Shown: positions 22,987 to 32,949 of the stretch, one piece after another
Numbering within the stretch: the stretch's first letter is position 1
How the letters are laid out: each line of letters starts with the position of its first letter
Assembly: GCA_949987705.1 (NCBI GenBank)
Contig: OX465281.1
Span: 161,772,393-161,836,392, forward strand
Source: Thereva unica
Lineage: Eukaryota > Arthropoda > Insecta > Diptera > Therevidae
DNA: 64,000 nucleotides
Direction of reading: 5' to 3'
Translations under genes and position numbers: made by a program
The notes under the pieces: model-generated
What the model saw: only the letters and a program-made list of their open reading frames with translations
Databases searched by the model: none
Told to the model about the DNA's origin: nothing

Positions 22987-23544
22987 GACCTCTTATAAGA
23001 TTGAACATCTGCTAATGGCAATATTATCATAAATCAGGAAGGTGTTTTATAACTGAATTTACGCTTTGTTCCAAAGAAAATACTCAATTTTTTACTATTA
23101 TTGACAAAAGTTGTTGGTAAGAAGGCTGTCGGAACTTTCTCTACCTGAACTTACCAGACTGTTCTTCTCGAGACCGTTTTACAGCTGTATGTGCGTGTAT
23201 GAACGTAAACTTTTGCCAAGACTGTACCGCTCGTCATTCTACAGCGCCAAATCGTATTTGTATTAAAAAAGTTAGTAAACTAAAGTTAATTCATTTGATT
23301 CTTAGAAATAAGTATAGCAATTAATTAGTTATAATTAAAATTGTAAGAATGTGATGGTTTTTCATAGTATTTTTAGTGGTCTAGCCAGCATGATGACAAG
23401 CTAGCTGAGCCGTTGTAATCAATTAACAAAAATAGCAATTAATTTTTTATTGCCGTAATTATTTAGCAATTTAATAGTTATAAATAATGATAAATTTTTT
23501 TATGTTTTTTGTTTTGGGTCAGCCAGCTTGACGGAGCCGTAATC
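22987..23544. other. Unassigned AT-rich sequence
   Basis: No recognised feature. GCCAGC..GA..AGC..AGCCGT segments occur twice (about 23391-23415 and 23520-23540) in similar form. Confidence 0.35.
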
Positions 23545-23547
23545 AAT

Positions 23548-23575
23548 AGCCGTGCTTTTTTAATGAACTGTCTAG
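23548..23575. mobile_element. Terminal fragment of the AGCCGTG MITE
   Basis: AGCCGTGCTTTTTTAATGAA matches the terminus of the 432-bp MITE at 43980-44411 and is preceded by the same AATA. Only one end is present. Confidence 0.55.
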
Positions 23576-23781
23576 TTCTTTTATCGAGTTTATTTATTTA
23601 TTTAAAAAAAACAAAGTGTACAAAAGAAGAACAATTTCTTTAGTGTACGCATACTGACAACTATTAGGAAAAAAACTAATAAGTAACATAAAAATAAAAT
23701 ATGTACCTACCTATATAAAAAAACAAAAAACTATTCCTTAACTATAATATAAAGCATTAACAAAGAAATAAGATAAAAAAA
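23576..23781. other. A-rich unassigned sequence
   Basis: A-rich stretch between two element fragments; it could be a LINE 3' end, but no motif confirms this. Confidence 0.3.
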
Positions 23782-23838
23782 CTAGTTGCGATGTGGGTAT
23801 GACCCCTTCGGTCCACACGATTAACTTCCCAGTATGAT
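23782..23838 (-). mobile_element. 3'-end fragment of a Helentron-type INE, copy b
   Basis: CTAGTTGCGATGTGGGTATG, then the GACC..GGTCC hairpin and AACTTCCCAGTAT, match the inverted 3' end of copy a. The A before CTAG (T on the minus strand) agrees with the other copies. Confidence 0.7.
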
Positions 23839-23879
23839 GAACGAAGATGGAATAAACTGACTTCTTACAAAATAGTTAC

Positions 23880-24346
23880 TGGAGCGGTTGCCCAATCTGG
23901 CCTAGTACTCTACTAGCAACAAATTGGGTGATCGTTCCATTTAACAAACCTCGCAAAATAAAGAAAACACTTTCATCACCAAAAGGCAAGTGTGCACGCT
24001 AAGCGACACTGTGACCCGGAATCACCACCGGCAGCACCAGCAATTACCTAACAACAGGTAACCGGCAGCATGCTGACGCACACAAGGGCGAAACAATAAA
24101 ACCATCTGACCAGAGGCGATGACGGCAGTCAGAACGTAGAGCGGTTACGCGGTGTCTTGGACGTGTAGTAAAATAAAATTAAAGCAAGGTCGTAATTATT
24201 GTATCGGTTAAAGTAAACACAAAGTAAAGCGTGTAGAAATAAAGTAAAAATAAAATTTATAAATCCTAAACAGTTAGAATCAAATAAAGTGAATTTTTGT
24301 CATTAAATTTTTGTAGTTATTTTTTGTTCTCTTTGTTGACGTTTCA
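23880..24346 (+). repeat. 5' LTR of BEL element 1
   Basis: 467 bp, starting TGGAGCGG and ending GTTTCA. It is identical to the 3' LTR apart from two substitutions (AACAAT/AACCAT and CGGCAG/CGGGAG). Confidence 0.96.
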
Positions 24347-24349
24347 TTT

Positions 24350-24366
24350 TGGTCCTTCGAGCCGGA
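24350..24366 (+). promoter_or_regulatory. Primer-binding site, tRNA-Tyr type
   Basis: TGGTCCTTCGAGCCGGA begins 3 nt after the LTR. It is complementary to CCA plus the acceptor and T-stem of insect tRNA-Tyr as I know it. Confidence 0.85.
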
Positions 24367-24440
24367 TGCGCGTGTGTGTGAGTGTGAAGGTGCAATATCA
24401 AACAGAAGGAAACACTACGAGGACAACGCTTCATCAAGGA

Positions 24441-24452
24441 ATCAAGGTAGGT
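24441..24452 (+). promoter_or_regulatory. Candidate splice donor for the envelope mRNA
   Basis: ATCAAG|GTAGGT, exon end at 24446, lies in the leader before gag. Together with the acceptor at 30279 it would remove gag-pol and join the leader to the envelope start. Pairing is inferred. Confidence 0.5.
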
Positions 24453-24838
24453 GGTTTTTTAGTATTTTTTATTGGCATCCTTTCCCCAATCTTTTTAAAT
24501 CATACATACGCACGTAAACAAGTTTAATAACTAAGTGTAAAAAATTAAAGTAATTTAACTTAGCGAAGGTATTGATAGGGCTGGTCTATTCAAACCCGTG
24601 AGAAAAAAAAATAAGTTTTTTTAGTGGTCCTATTGACGTCTGTTTTCTAGCCCTTAAATTCTCAAAGGGTCTAATATTAAGTAAAGAAAATAGTGCGCGT
24701 TTGTACCACATAAATAAGGCCATTGCCCCGCGTCATTCGAGTACAATAAGGTGATTTACATCGTTGACAATCACGCGAGTAACAGTGAAGTCCTTGACAG
24801 CGAAAATTCAATTGTACATATAATCCGCGCACACAGCA

Positions 24839-27800
24839 ATGGCTAACTCTGACTCAAGTGACATTGTGACATACCTCATCAAGGAACAAGCAATCGAAGA
24901 AGCGGAACTAGTCCGGATAATAACAAACATCAGGAAATCCCCAAGGGACAGGCTCAAGGAAGGCTACCTCCTCGATCGAAGGGCACTGATGGAAAGGCAA
25001 TGGAACATCATAGAAGGCAATCACCGCAAACTGCTTAAACTATATTCTGAAGAGCATCGTAAGCAAAATTACTTTGCCCAGGATATTTTTAGCAACATGG
25101 AAGGACAGTATTGCCAAACCATGGGCATTCTTGCAGACCATCTGTCATCACTGAGGCCTCCACCCGCTCCATCAACTTCACACCAAGAACCCAGTGCAAA
25201 TGTTAGTTATGTGCACCATCCGCCTAGACCCGATCCGAGTGACTTACGATTGCCGAGAATAATCATCCCAAGGTTCACAGGAGACTATGTCCTGTGGCCA
25301 TCATTTCATGATTTGTTCGAAGCCATTGTCGGCAAAAACCAACACATAAGTAATGTCCAGAAGTTACATTACTTAAAAACATGCATCAGTGGAGAAGCCG
25401 AGCAACTTATACGACATCTTCAACTCACAGATGCAAATTATACTGCAGCATGGAGCATTCTGAAGCAGCGCTATCAAAATAATAGAATTCTAGTGAATAC
25501 CCAACTCACTGTCTTGACAGCAATGCCCATGCAGCATCAGGAAACAGCCCCAATGCTACGTAAAATGTTGGATAAACTCAACGAGGTATTGGAGGCACTC
25601 AAAGGGTTACACATCAATACAGAAACTTGGGATCCAATACTGATTCATATACTGTCTCAGAAATTATGCAAGGAGACAGTCACCCACTGGGAGAATGCAC
25701 TGAGCTCCCATGACGCCAACTACTTACCAACTACAAAGGAGTTCAAGGAATTCCTAGAGAAGAGATTCCGCACTCTCGAAACCATAGGGGGAACCAAGCC
25801 AACAACACACAAGCAGTCCCTAGGAAAATCAGAACCGGTAAGAATCCATTTAACAAGGGCGACTGAATGCAGCCTATGCCAAAAGGATCACCCTCTTCGG
25901 ACGTGTGTTCAATTTATTAAAATGAGTGTCAACGACCGAATCGCTTACATCAGGTCACATGGAAGGTGTCTCAATTGTTTAGGTACATCACACTCTATCA
26001 GAACATGTCCAAGTAGGGGAACATGTTTTAAATGCCACAGACGGCATAACACATTATTACATTTGGAAGAGCCCAGGCATAACAAGAGCCATCCAGAGCA
26101 ACCAAGAAACGGAAGCACATCCGCCAAGGTCAACTTGGGAAGAAGGAACGAAGTTGACAGCAATCAAGCACAAGGTAACCACGAAATAGTTTCACTTCAA
26201 TGCAAGGGGCAGCAGGGATGTAAACAGGTCAGTAAATCCGTCCTGCTAGCCACAGCACTCATTCAGGTCCACTCTAGTAAGACAGGGACTAAAACACTTA
26301 GAGCTCTTATAGACCAAGGTTCAGAGGTCTCATTCATTACTGAAAGAAGCGTCCAGCTTCTACAACTCAATAAAACAAACACTTTCGTGACAGTCTTCGG
26401 AATAGAAAACCAACAGTGTGGGCCAAGCAAACATACAGTCAATTTTAGGCTCAGCTCTCGCTGCGCTTACGATCCCCATATAGATATGAATGCGTTAGTA
26501 GTGAGGCAAATTTCAGCGGACCTCCCCACACAGCAAATAGTAGCACAAGAGTGGTCACACATCAAGGGTCTCCAATTAGCAGATCCTCAATACTTTGAAT
26601 CACAGCGCATCGACGTTCTCTTAGGAGCCGATGTCTACCCCGAACTAATTGAAGAAGGACAAATTAAAGGTCCTCCAGGAACACCATTAGCGCAACGTAC
26701 CATCCTGGGATGGATTTTGTCAGGACCGGTGGAAAGTACCTGTCATAGTCTCAAGGTTGCAACTAGTCTACACTGTGACATAAAGCAACTGTTACAACAA
26801 TTCTGGGAATTAGAGGAATTGACCGAAGAAAAACATCTCACTGAAGCCGAAGCTCAATGCGAAGCTCACTTTAAGGCGACACACCGGCGCAGAGAAGATG
26901 GTCGATATGAAGTACAGCTGCCGTTCAAGTCACATCCAGAACCACCAGCCCTCGGCGACTCGAAAGGAATGGCATTAAGAAGATTTTTTAGTCTAGAGCG
27001 AAAACTGGAAGCACATAGCGAATTGAAACAAGAATACGAAAAGTTTATGGCTGAATATCTGGAATTAGGACACATGGAATTAGTGATTCCTGAAAACCAC
27101 GATACTCACACACTTGGTAAACCATGCTACTTACCACATCATGCAGTAATAAAGGAACAAAGTTCCACTACAAAGGTAAGAGTGGTATTCGACGCTTCCG
27201 CGAAAACCACTAATAATTCATCACTGAACGATCACCTACTAACGGGGCCCACCATCCAGGCAGATTTAGCATCCACCCTGCTGAAGTGGAGAACACATGC
27301 CATCGCCTTCACTGCTGATGTTGAAAAAATGTACCGGCAGATAAGAGTCGCCCAAAAGGACGCTGATTACCAACGCATACTTTGGAGGAGCGAGACAACG
27401 AAACCATTACAAGAATACCGCTTGCTTACCGTTACATACGGAACAGCATCAGCACCCATCTTAGCCGTACGTACCCTTCAACAGATAGCAACCAACGCCG
27501 CGTCTCAGTCCGAAAAAGCGGCAAGGATAATTTTAGAAGATTTTTATGTGGATGATCTAATGTCAGGAGCAGATTCAATCCCCGAAGCCCTTCATCTAAT
27601 AGAAGAGGTACGAAAAATACTCAGAGAATCCGGTCTGCACCTACGAAAATGGACCAGTAATCATAACCAAGCGTTGCGTGACATAGCAATTCAAGACAGG
27701 GAATTGAAAGGGCCTCCCGAGGTTAACATCAACACTACTATCAAAACATTAGGGATTCATTGGAACCCCGTCACTGATACATTTCATTTTAAAATCAAGA

Positions 27801-30145
27801 ACAATTCAAGAAAGGTGGAGACTAAGCGAGAACTATTATCAGAAATATCTCTACTTTTTGATCCATTAGGATGGTTAAGCCCAATAGTAATTTCAGCTAA
27901 AATACTAATGCAAAAGGTATGGCTTGAAAAAGGCGAATGGGATGAGCTACTACCTCAAGGGCTTAGCGAGACATGGCGTAACTTCAGGAACCAACTTCAC
28001 ATGATCGAGGAACTTACAATTCCATGCTGGTTACAAACACACAAGGATGAAGAATATGAGATACATGGATTCTGTGACGCGTCAAATCTAGCTTATGCCG
28101 CTGTACTATACGTAGTCGTTAAGTCTAACGATAAAACAAAATCATCACTACTGACAGCTAAAACTAGAGTAGCGCCAGTCAAGCAGATAAGCCTCCCGAG
28201 ATTGGAATTATGCGCCGCGTCCCTACTAGCAAAATTAGTACAAAGGACACAACCGATACTTCCAAGCAAGCCAACCCAAATTCATCTTTGGAGTGACTCC
28301 ACTATAGTGCTATCATGGCTACGAGGGCACCCATCAAGATGGAAGACATTTGTCGCAAACCGAGTTAGTGACATCACTAAAAAATGCAGTAGCAGCATTT
28401 GGAGACATGTGCCTACAAAGGACAATCCAGCAGATTCCGCAAGCAGAGGAATCTCGGCTCAATCGCTCATAGGCCATACATTGTGGTGGAATGGTCCCAC
28501 TTGGCTTGTCAAATCCAAGGAGCACTGGCCATCACAAGAACAAGTTCAAGAGACCCAGCTGGAAGCGAAAGGAGCCGTCACCTTAATCACCACCTTGGAA
28601 AATGAGTTCGTTACCAGACTACTGGAGCACTACTCTTCATGGAGAAAATTAGTTAGAGTCACAGCTTACTGCAACAGATTCATGACTAATTGCAAGGCAA
28701 GCACCAAGGTCAAAACGCTAGGTCATTTGAGAATTAACGAATTAAAAAAGGCCAAGAACAATATCATCCAGATACTACAGAAAAAACACTTTATGGAAGA
28801 AATTACGGCATTACAGAGTCAAAAACAATTACCTTCTAAAAGCTCAATTCTCAGCCTAAACCCCTTCCTTGACCCTGAGGAAATCCTAAGAGTAGGAGGG
28901 CGATTACGGCACGCTCACTTAAGCTACAACGAGCGATTTCCGATTATAATTCCAGCTAGAAGCACAGTAACCAACCTGCTAATTGATGATGCCCATAGAA
29001 TCACTTTACACGGAGGAGCACAATTAGTGACAGCGATGATAAGAAAGGAATTCTGGATAGTAGCGGCCAGAAATCTCATAAGACAGCGAATACATACATG
29101 TCTTCCATGCTGGAAACAGAAGGCAGCCACAAGTCAGCAACTGATGGGGGACTTACCAGAGTATCGTATAAAGCCAAGTCATCCATTTACACACACAGGA
29201 GTAGACTTTTGCGGTCCCTTGACAATAAGAGAATCCAAATGTAGAGGGAGAGTGCGAACTTCCAAGGGATACATTTGCATCTTTGTCTGCATGGCTATCA
29301 AGGCGGTGCATCTCGAAACAGTAAGCGACATGACTTCAGACGCGTTCATCGCTGCCTTCCGTCGATTCACATCTAGACGCGGCAGAATCAGCCACTTGTA
29401 CAGTGACTGTGGTACTAACTTTATTGGAGCTAGCAGACGAATGGCACAAATCAACATGCAAAAGGATTGGGGAATATCAGAAGAAGTCTTCGCATCCATC
29501 GAGGAAGCCAGCACTGAATGGCACTTCATCCCGCCAGGATCACCGCATTTTGGTGGTATCTGGGAAAGTGGAGTAAAGTCCATAAAACACCACCTGAAAA
29601 GAACAACAGGGAATACAATATTGACCTTTGAAGAATTAAACACACTCTTAACGCAAATAGAAGCTTGCCTCAACTCGCGACCATTATGCCCTATAACAAA
29701 TGATCCGGAAGACTTAGCAGTCTTAACACCAGGACACTTTTTAATCGGTAACGCAATCCTAGCTCCAGCAGATGACTATTTATTAGAACCCAACATCAGG
29801 ATCACAAGCAGATGGCAAATGCTGCAGCAAATGAATCAAACCTTCTGGAGGCAATGGCAGACAGATTACCTACATCGACTACAACAAAGGCCTAAATGGC
29901 TACATCGAACTCCAAACGTAAAGATCGGTGATTTGGTATTAATCAAAGATGAACGACTACCGCCAACAAACTGGGCACTGGGACGAATCATTGAAGTACA
30001 TCCAGGAAGAGATGGACTGGTCCGAGTTGTAACGATAAGATGCAAGGAAACAACCTTAACACGACCCATAACAAAAGTAAGCGTGCTGCCTATAGAAGAC
30101 AATGGTCCGATAGTCACCCCAGACTGTAGTATAAGAAAGAACTAA
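24839..30145 (+). CDS. BEL/Pao Gag-Pol polyprotein, intact
   Basis: A single 1,768-codon frame from a good ATG (GCAATGG). Gag has the conserved RFTGDY..W..F segment near residues 140-170 and a Cys/His cluster near 340-410 (CSLCQKDHPLRTC, CLNCLGTSHSIRTC, CFKCHRRH). The aspartic protease has DQGSE near 490. Reverse transcriptase shows VVFDAS near 782 and the catalytic YVDD near 902. RNase H follows with GFCDAS near 1077, LWSDST and PTKDNPAD. Integrase has the HHCC zinc region near 1380-1425 (LHGGAQLV...CLPCW) and the DDE residues in GVDFCGP (about 1456), YSDCGTNF (about 1521) and GGIWESG (about 1574). All catalytic motifs are present and there is no stop or frameshift, so it could be active. 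Expected to act in virus-like particles, copying element RNA into DNA and integrating it. Confidence 0.97.
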   Translation: MANSDSSDIVTYLIKEQAIEEAELVRIITNIRKSPRDRLKEGYLLDRRALMERQWNIIEGNHRKLLKLYSEEHRKQNYFAQDIFSNMEGQYCQTMGILADHLSSLRPPPAPSTSHQEPSANVSYVHHPPRPDPSDLRLPRIIIPRFTGDYVLWPSFHDLFEAIVGKNQHISNVQKLHYLKTCISGEAEQLIRHLQLTDANYTAAWSILKQRYQNNRILVNTQLTVLTAMPMQHQETAPMLRKMLDKLNEVLEALKGLHINTETWDPILIHILSQKLCKETVTHWENALSSHDANYLPTTKEFKEFLEKRFRTLETIGGTKPTTHKQSLGKSEPVRIHLTRATECSLCQKDHPLRTCVQFIKMSVNDRIAYIRSHGRCLNCLGTSHSIRTCPSRGTCFKCHRRHNTLLHLEEPRHNKSHPEQPRNGSTSAKVNLGRRNEVDSNQAQGNHEIVSLQCKGQQGCKQVSKSVLLATALIQVHSSKTGTKTLRALIDQGSEVSFITERSVQLLQLNKTNTFVTVFGIENQQCGPSKHTVNFRLSSRCAYDPHIDMNALVVRQISADLPTQQIVAQEWSHIKGLQLADPQYFESQRIDVLLGADVYPELIEEGQIKGPPGTPLAQRTILGWILSGPVESTCHSLKVATSLHCDIKQLLQQFWELEELTEEKHLTEAEAQCEAHFKATHRRREDGRYEVQLPFKSHPEPPALGDSKGMALRRFFSLERKLEAHSELKQEYEKFMAEYLELGHMELVIPENHDTHTLGKPCYLPHHAVIKEQSSTTKVRVVFDASAKTTNNSSLNDHLLTGPTIQADLASTLLKWRTHAIAFTADVEKMYRQIRVAQKDADYQRILWRSETTKPLQEYRLLTVTYGTASAPILAVRTLQQIATNAASQSEKAARIILEDFYVDDLMSGADSIPEALHLIEEVRKILRESGLHLRKWTSNHNQALRDIAIQDRELKGPPEVNINTTIKTLGIHWNPVTDTFHFKIKNNSRKVETKRELLSEISLLFDPLGWLSPIVISAKILMQKVWLEKGEWDELLPQGLSETWRNFRNQLHMIEELTIPCWLQTHKDEEYEIHGFCDASNLAYAAVLYVVVKSNDKTKSSLLTAKTRVAPVKQISLPRLELCAASLLAKLVQRTQPILPSKPTQIHLWSDSTIVLSWLRGHPSRWKTFVANRVSDITKKCSSSIWRHVPTKDNPADSASRGISAQSLIGHTLWWNGPTWLVKSKEHWPSQEQVQETQLEAKGAVTLITTLENEFVTRLLEHYSSWRKLVRVTAYCNRFMTNCKASTKVKTLGHLRINELKKAKNNIIQILQKKHFMEEITALQSQKQLPSKSSILSLNPFLDPEEILRVGGRLRHAHLSYNERFPIIIPARSTVTNLLIDDAHRITLHGGAQLVTAMIRKEFWIVAARNLIRQRIHTCLPCWKQKAATSQQLMGDLPEYRIKPSHPFTHTGVDFCGPLTIRESKCRGRVRTSKGYICIFVCMAIKAVHLETVSDMTSDAFIAAFRRFTSRRGRISHLYSDCGTNFIGASRRMAQINMQKDWGISEEVFASIEEASTEWHFIPPGSPHFGGIWESGVKSIKHHLKRTTGNTILTFEELNTLLTQIEACLNSRPLCPITNDPEDLAVLTPGHFLIGNAILAPADDYLLEPNIRITSRWQMLQQMNQTFWRQWQTDYLHRLQQRPKWLHRTPNVKIGDLVLIKDERLPPTNWALGRIIEVHPGRDGLVRVVTIRCKETTLTRPITKVSVLPIEDNGPIVTPDCSIRKN

Positions 30146-30272
30146 AATCAACCAAATCAAATCAATCATATTCCGTAAATTTAAACAAATAAGTAAGATA
30201 AGAAAGTAAGAAGCTACATAGAAGATAAGAAAATCATCAAGAAATTAGCCATAAGACTTTAAACTATCATCA

Positions 30273-30285
30273 ATTTCAGGACAAC
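30273..30285 (+). promoter_or_regulatory. Candidate splice acceptor before the envelope ATG
   Basis: A T-rich AATTTCAG|GACAAC ends the intron at 30279, six bases before ATG at 30286. An acceptor here is what a spliced subgenomic envelope mRNA would need. Confidence 0.6.
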
Positions 30286-31056
30286 ATGTACTACACAAAA
30301 GTGGTAATGCTCTCCTTATTAGGACTATGTGCTACAGCAAATGCCATAATCGCCTACGACTGCGGACACGACAGCATAAACATTAGCGCCGTTTCTCTAG
30401 TGGAAGTCGCGGAATGTCAATTTGAAGAGACAAAAACTCGACATGAACAGGAAGAAATACAGCTTTTGCAACTAAGCGAAGTTGCAGTGGTCCAGACGTA
30501 TCAATGCAAAATAAGCATTATACAGTCCATATTCCACTGTGGGATGTTTAGTCATCTATCACTGGTATCAGGTGGATTAAGTACCTTCATCGCAGAAATA
30601 AGTCAAGAGGACTGCATGAAGATCCACAAGAGTGGAACCTATCAATTAATTAATGGAAGAATTATTGCTGACATCAAACCAAATAGCAGTTCCACATACT
30701 CAGAAACTATTGCCGGAAGCTTAGACAATGATGGCAACTGCCAAGGCATCAGATACAGCAATGGTGGTCATGACTGGGACAAGGTAATTGTCATACAATC
30801 AATTACTTTGACCATCACAGATTGTCCCAGCACTGTCCGTCTACACGACAACAAAATTGTCATTCGCAACAACATAATATGCACATATCTCGATGGCCAC
30901 TGCACTGATCCCGAGAACGGCAGAAGCTTCTGGGACATCATACCAAACACGGCTTGCGAGGAAACAAAATATGATGTATTATGGCAAGGACGAGCAGATA
31001 AATTAACGGTTGAAAATTATGACAAGGGAACCAAGGTAGCGTGGTCTACACTGTAA
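30286..31056 (+). CDS. Envelope-like glycoprotein, N-terminal part (chuvirus type)
   Basis: The 256-codon frame starts with a clear signal peptide (about residues 1-20, ending TANA). The mature part starts IIAYDCGHDS and is rich in paired Cys and in N-glycosylation sites (NIS, NSSS). The early DCG...SL..V..EC pattern resembles glycoproteins of chuviruses (Jingchuvirales) and their copies known in insect BEL elements. That assignment is from family knowledge and not tested by a search. It would be made from a spliced mRNA and act as surface glycoprotein. The frame ends 16 nt after the start of the next frame, so the glycoprotein is split; either a one-base indel or a programmed frameshift explains this. 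Confidence 0.72.
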   Translation: MYYTKVVMLSLLGLCATANAIIAYDCGHDSINISAVSLVEVAECQFEETKTRHEQEEIQLLQLSEVAVVQTYQCKISIIQSIFHCGMFSHLSLVSGGLSTFIAEISQEDCMKIHKSGTYQLINGRIIADIKPNSSSTYSETIAGSLDNDGNCQGIRYSNGGHDWDKVIVIQSITLTITDCPSTVRLHDNKIVIRNNIICTYLDGHCTDPENGRSFWDIIPNTACEETKYDVLWQGRADKLTVENYDKGTKVAWSTL

Positions 31057-32288
31057 ATACAGAAGAATTCATCTTCGCACTAGAGATAAAGAAAGACATA
31101 ACGGTATGCCGATTCAAGGGTTTTCAAACGGAGCATCCAAGACTGATCATTGTACCCAAAACATCAAGTGAGTACTTTTTCACAAAGCATCCCACGAACG
31201 CAAGGAACCTAGACATATTGACCTATGTGAACTCAAAATTTGTGTACACTGAGAGGCATATGCGAATGCAAATAGAGAAGTTATATATTAACCTGGTAAC
31301 TCGACGATGTGAGCTAGAAAGAGAGGTCCTGCAGACACAACTTAGTATCGCATCCCATAATCCAGCCGAATTCGCGTTACGCTACATGAAGGAACGAGGC
31401 TACACAGCAGTACAACGAGGAGAAATCATATACATAGTCAAATGCCAAGCAGTAGAGGTCGCTATCAGACGAGTTTCTAAATGCTACAATGAACTTCCTA
31501 TTACCTATTCCAATCAAAGTTTCTTCATGACTCCAAGGACTCATCTGATCCAGGAGTTTGGCACAGAAGTAGCATGTTCACCCCTAATGACGTCAGGATA
31601 CCACATTTTAGGAGAATGGTACGGACTCAGTCCAGCAATCCATAGAATACGCACACCGAACACGCTAAAACCGCCAAGTACCATCGATTGGAAATACGAA
31701 GACTCAGGAGACCTAATGAGAGCAGGTATATACTCCACAGAAGCACTAGAAGACCTTCGAAGACAAGTGATGTACCCGTCGGAGCAACAAGCCATAAACA
31801 ACATCGTAGCTCAACGACTACTCGGAATCAATGTAGACCACCAGGACGTAGATGTGTTAAACTTATTAACTCCCGGGGCTATACACAGCGCAATGCAGGT
31901 CGTCAAGGAACGAGTATGGACATTTCTCATCGACGCAGGACAAATATACTTGGCCATCTTAGGCGCTTACGCCGTCTTCACCATCATCAAGCAGATGTGC
32001 AATATGATCATCAACGCTCAGACCATTCACGAGCAGTGCGGTTGGAATTGGCGACTCGTGGCGGCATCATGGAGCACACTCACAAATCATCTCACAAGAG
32101 GAAACTGGCAACCAAGGCCGCAAGGAGAAACACCGCAGGATCAGGGAAATCTCACAACCATCGCAATTCAAGAGTCAGAAGACCAGAAAGCAAACGAGAA
32201 TGTATACGCAAGCATACAACACCTCGACACCATGGTACAACGCACTTCACTCTACCCATCCACTTCCCTATCCACCTCAAGCCAATAA
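31041..32288 (+). CDS. Envelope-like glycoprotein, C-terminal part (chuvirus type)
   Basis: A 415-codon frame continues the glycoprotein in another phase. It holds further conserved Cys (RRCELEREVL, VKCQAVEVAIRR, SKCYNELPI), an ectodomain stem with CSPLM and YHILGEWYG, and one strong membrane segment near residues 310-335 (IYLAILGAYAVFTIIKQM). A cytoplasmic tail of about 80 residues, polar and Gln/Pro/Ser-rich, follows. The Cys spacing and the CYNELPI block fit the chuvirus-like family. A third overlapping frame (31688-32326) is Arg/His-rich and is a shadow. Both parts of the envelope are otherwise open, so it is recent or selected. Confidence 0.72.
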   Translation: MVYTVNTEEFIFALEIKKDITVCRFKGFQTEHPRLIIVPKTSSEYFFTKHPTNARNLDILTYVNSKFVYTERHMRMQIEKLYINLVTRRCELEREVLQTQLSIASHNPAEFALRYMKERGYTAVQRGEIIYIVKCQAVEVAIRRVSKCYNELPITYSNQSFFMTPRTHLIQEFGTEVACSPLMTSGYHILGEWYGLSPAIHRIRTPNTLKPPSTIDWKYEDSGDLMRAGIYSTEALEDLRRQVMYPSEQQAINNIVAQRLLGINVDHQDVDVLNLLTPGAIHSAMQVVKERVWTFLIDAGQIYLAILGAYAVFTIIKQMCNMIINAQTIHEQCGWNWRLVAASWSTLTNHLTRGNWQPRPQGETPQDQGNLTTIAIQESEDQKANENVYASIQHLDTMVQRTSLYPSTSLSTSSQ

Positions 32289-32477
32289 AAATCATAAACC
32301 ACCACCTTCAACAGCCTCAGCACTAAGGCGAGTCGAGGCGCCTCAAAACCTCTAAAGAACACAAGAGTCTACATCTAGCACGGAGGAAATGCCGCTAGAT
32401 GAACATAACACACTAACCAATTTTCATTCCAGCTACACACTTCAATCTTGAAATCGGAGATTTCAACGGGGGCAGAA
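32289..32477 (+). other. BEL element 1 3' untranslated region and polypurine tract
   Basis: Non-coding tail after the envelope. It ends in the purine-rich ACGGGGGCAGAA immediately before the 3' LTR, which would prime plus-strand DNA. Confidence 0.75.
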
Positions 32478-32944
32478 TGGAGCGGTTGCCCAATCTGGCC
32501 TAGTACTCTACTAGCAACAAATTGGGTGATCGTTCCATTTAACAAACCTCGCAAAATAAAGAAAACACTTTCATCACCAAAAGGCAAGTGTGCACGCTAA
32601 GCGACACTGTGACCCGGAATCACCACCGGCAGCACCAGCAATTACCTAACAACAGGTAACCGGCAGCATGCTGACGCACACAAGGGCGAAACCATAAAAC
32701 CATCTGACCAGAGGCGATGACGGGAGTCAGAACGTAGAGCGGTTACGCGGTGTCTTGGACGTGTAGTAAAATAAAATTAAAGCAAGGTCGTAATTATTGT
32801 ATCGGTTAAAGTAAACACAAAGTAAAGCGTGTAGAAATAAAGTAAAAATAAAATTTATAAATCCTAAACAGTTAGAATCAAATAAAGTGAATTTTTGTCA
32901 TTAAATTTTTGTAGTTATTTTTTGTTCTCTTTGTTGACGTTTCA
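32478..32944 (+). repeat. 3' LTR of BEL element 1
   Basis: 467 bp, same ends as the 5' LTR, followed by the GTTAC duplication. An AATAAA-rich section before the 3' end (near 32836-32885) may hold the polyadenylation signal. Confidence 0.96.
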
Positions 32945-32949
32945 GTTAC

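Larger units (their letters stand above)
23880..32944 (+). mobile_element. Complete BEL/Pao LTR retrotransposon with envelope gene (BEL element 1)
   Basis: The 9,065-bp element has 467-bp LTRs, a 5-bp target duplication GTTAC (23875-23879 and 32945-32949) and a primer site, followed by an uninterrupted gag-pol, an envelope-like region and a polypurine tract. BEL/Pao elements make 5-bp duplications, and the pol order protease-RT-RNase H-integrase fits. The LTRs differ at two of 467 positions, so the insertion is recent. The extra gene behind a splice acceptor gives it a retrovirus-like organisation. The only visible defect is the frame change inside the envelope. Confidence 0.96.

Noticed and set aside
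29179..29673. 164-codon minus-strand frame within BEL element 1 integrase
   Set aside because: Shadow of the intact plus-strand gag-pol; no family resemblance.
31688..32326. 212-codon Arg/His-rich frame overlapping the envelope
   Set aside because: Overlaps the better supported envelope frame in another phase and its composition is that of an out-of-frame translation.
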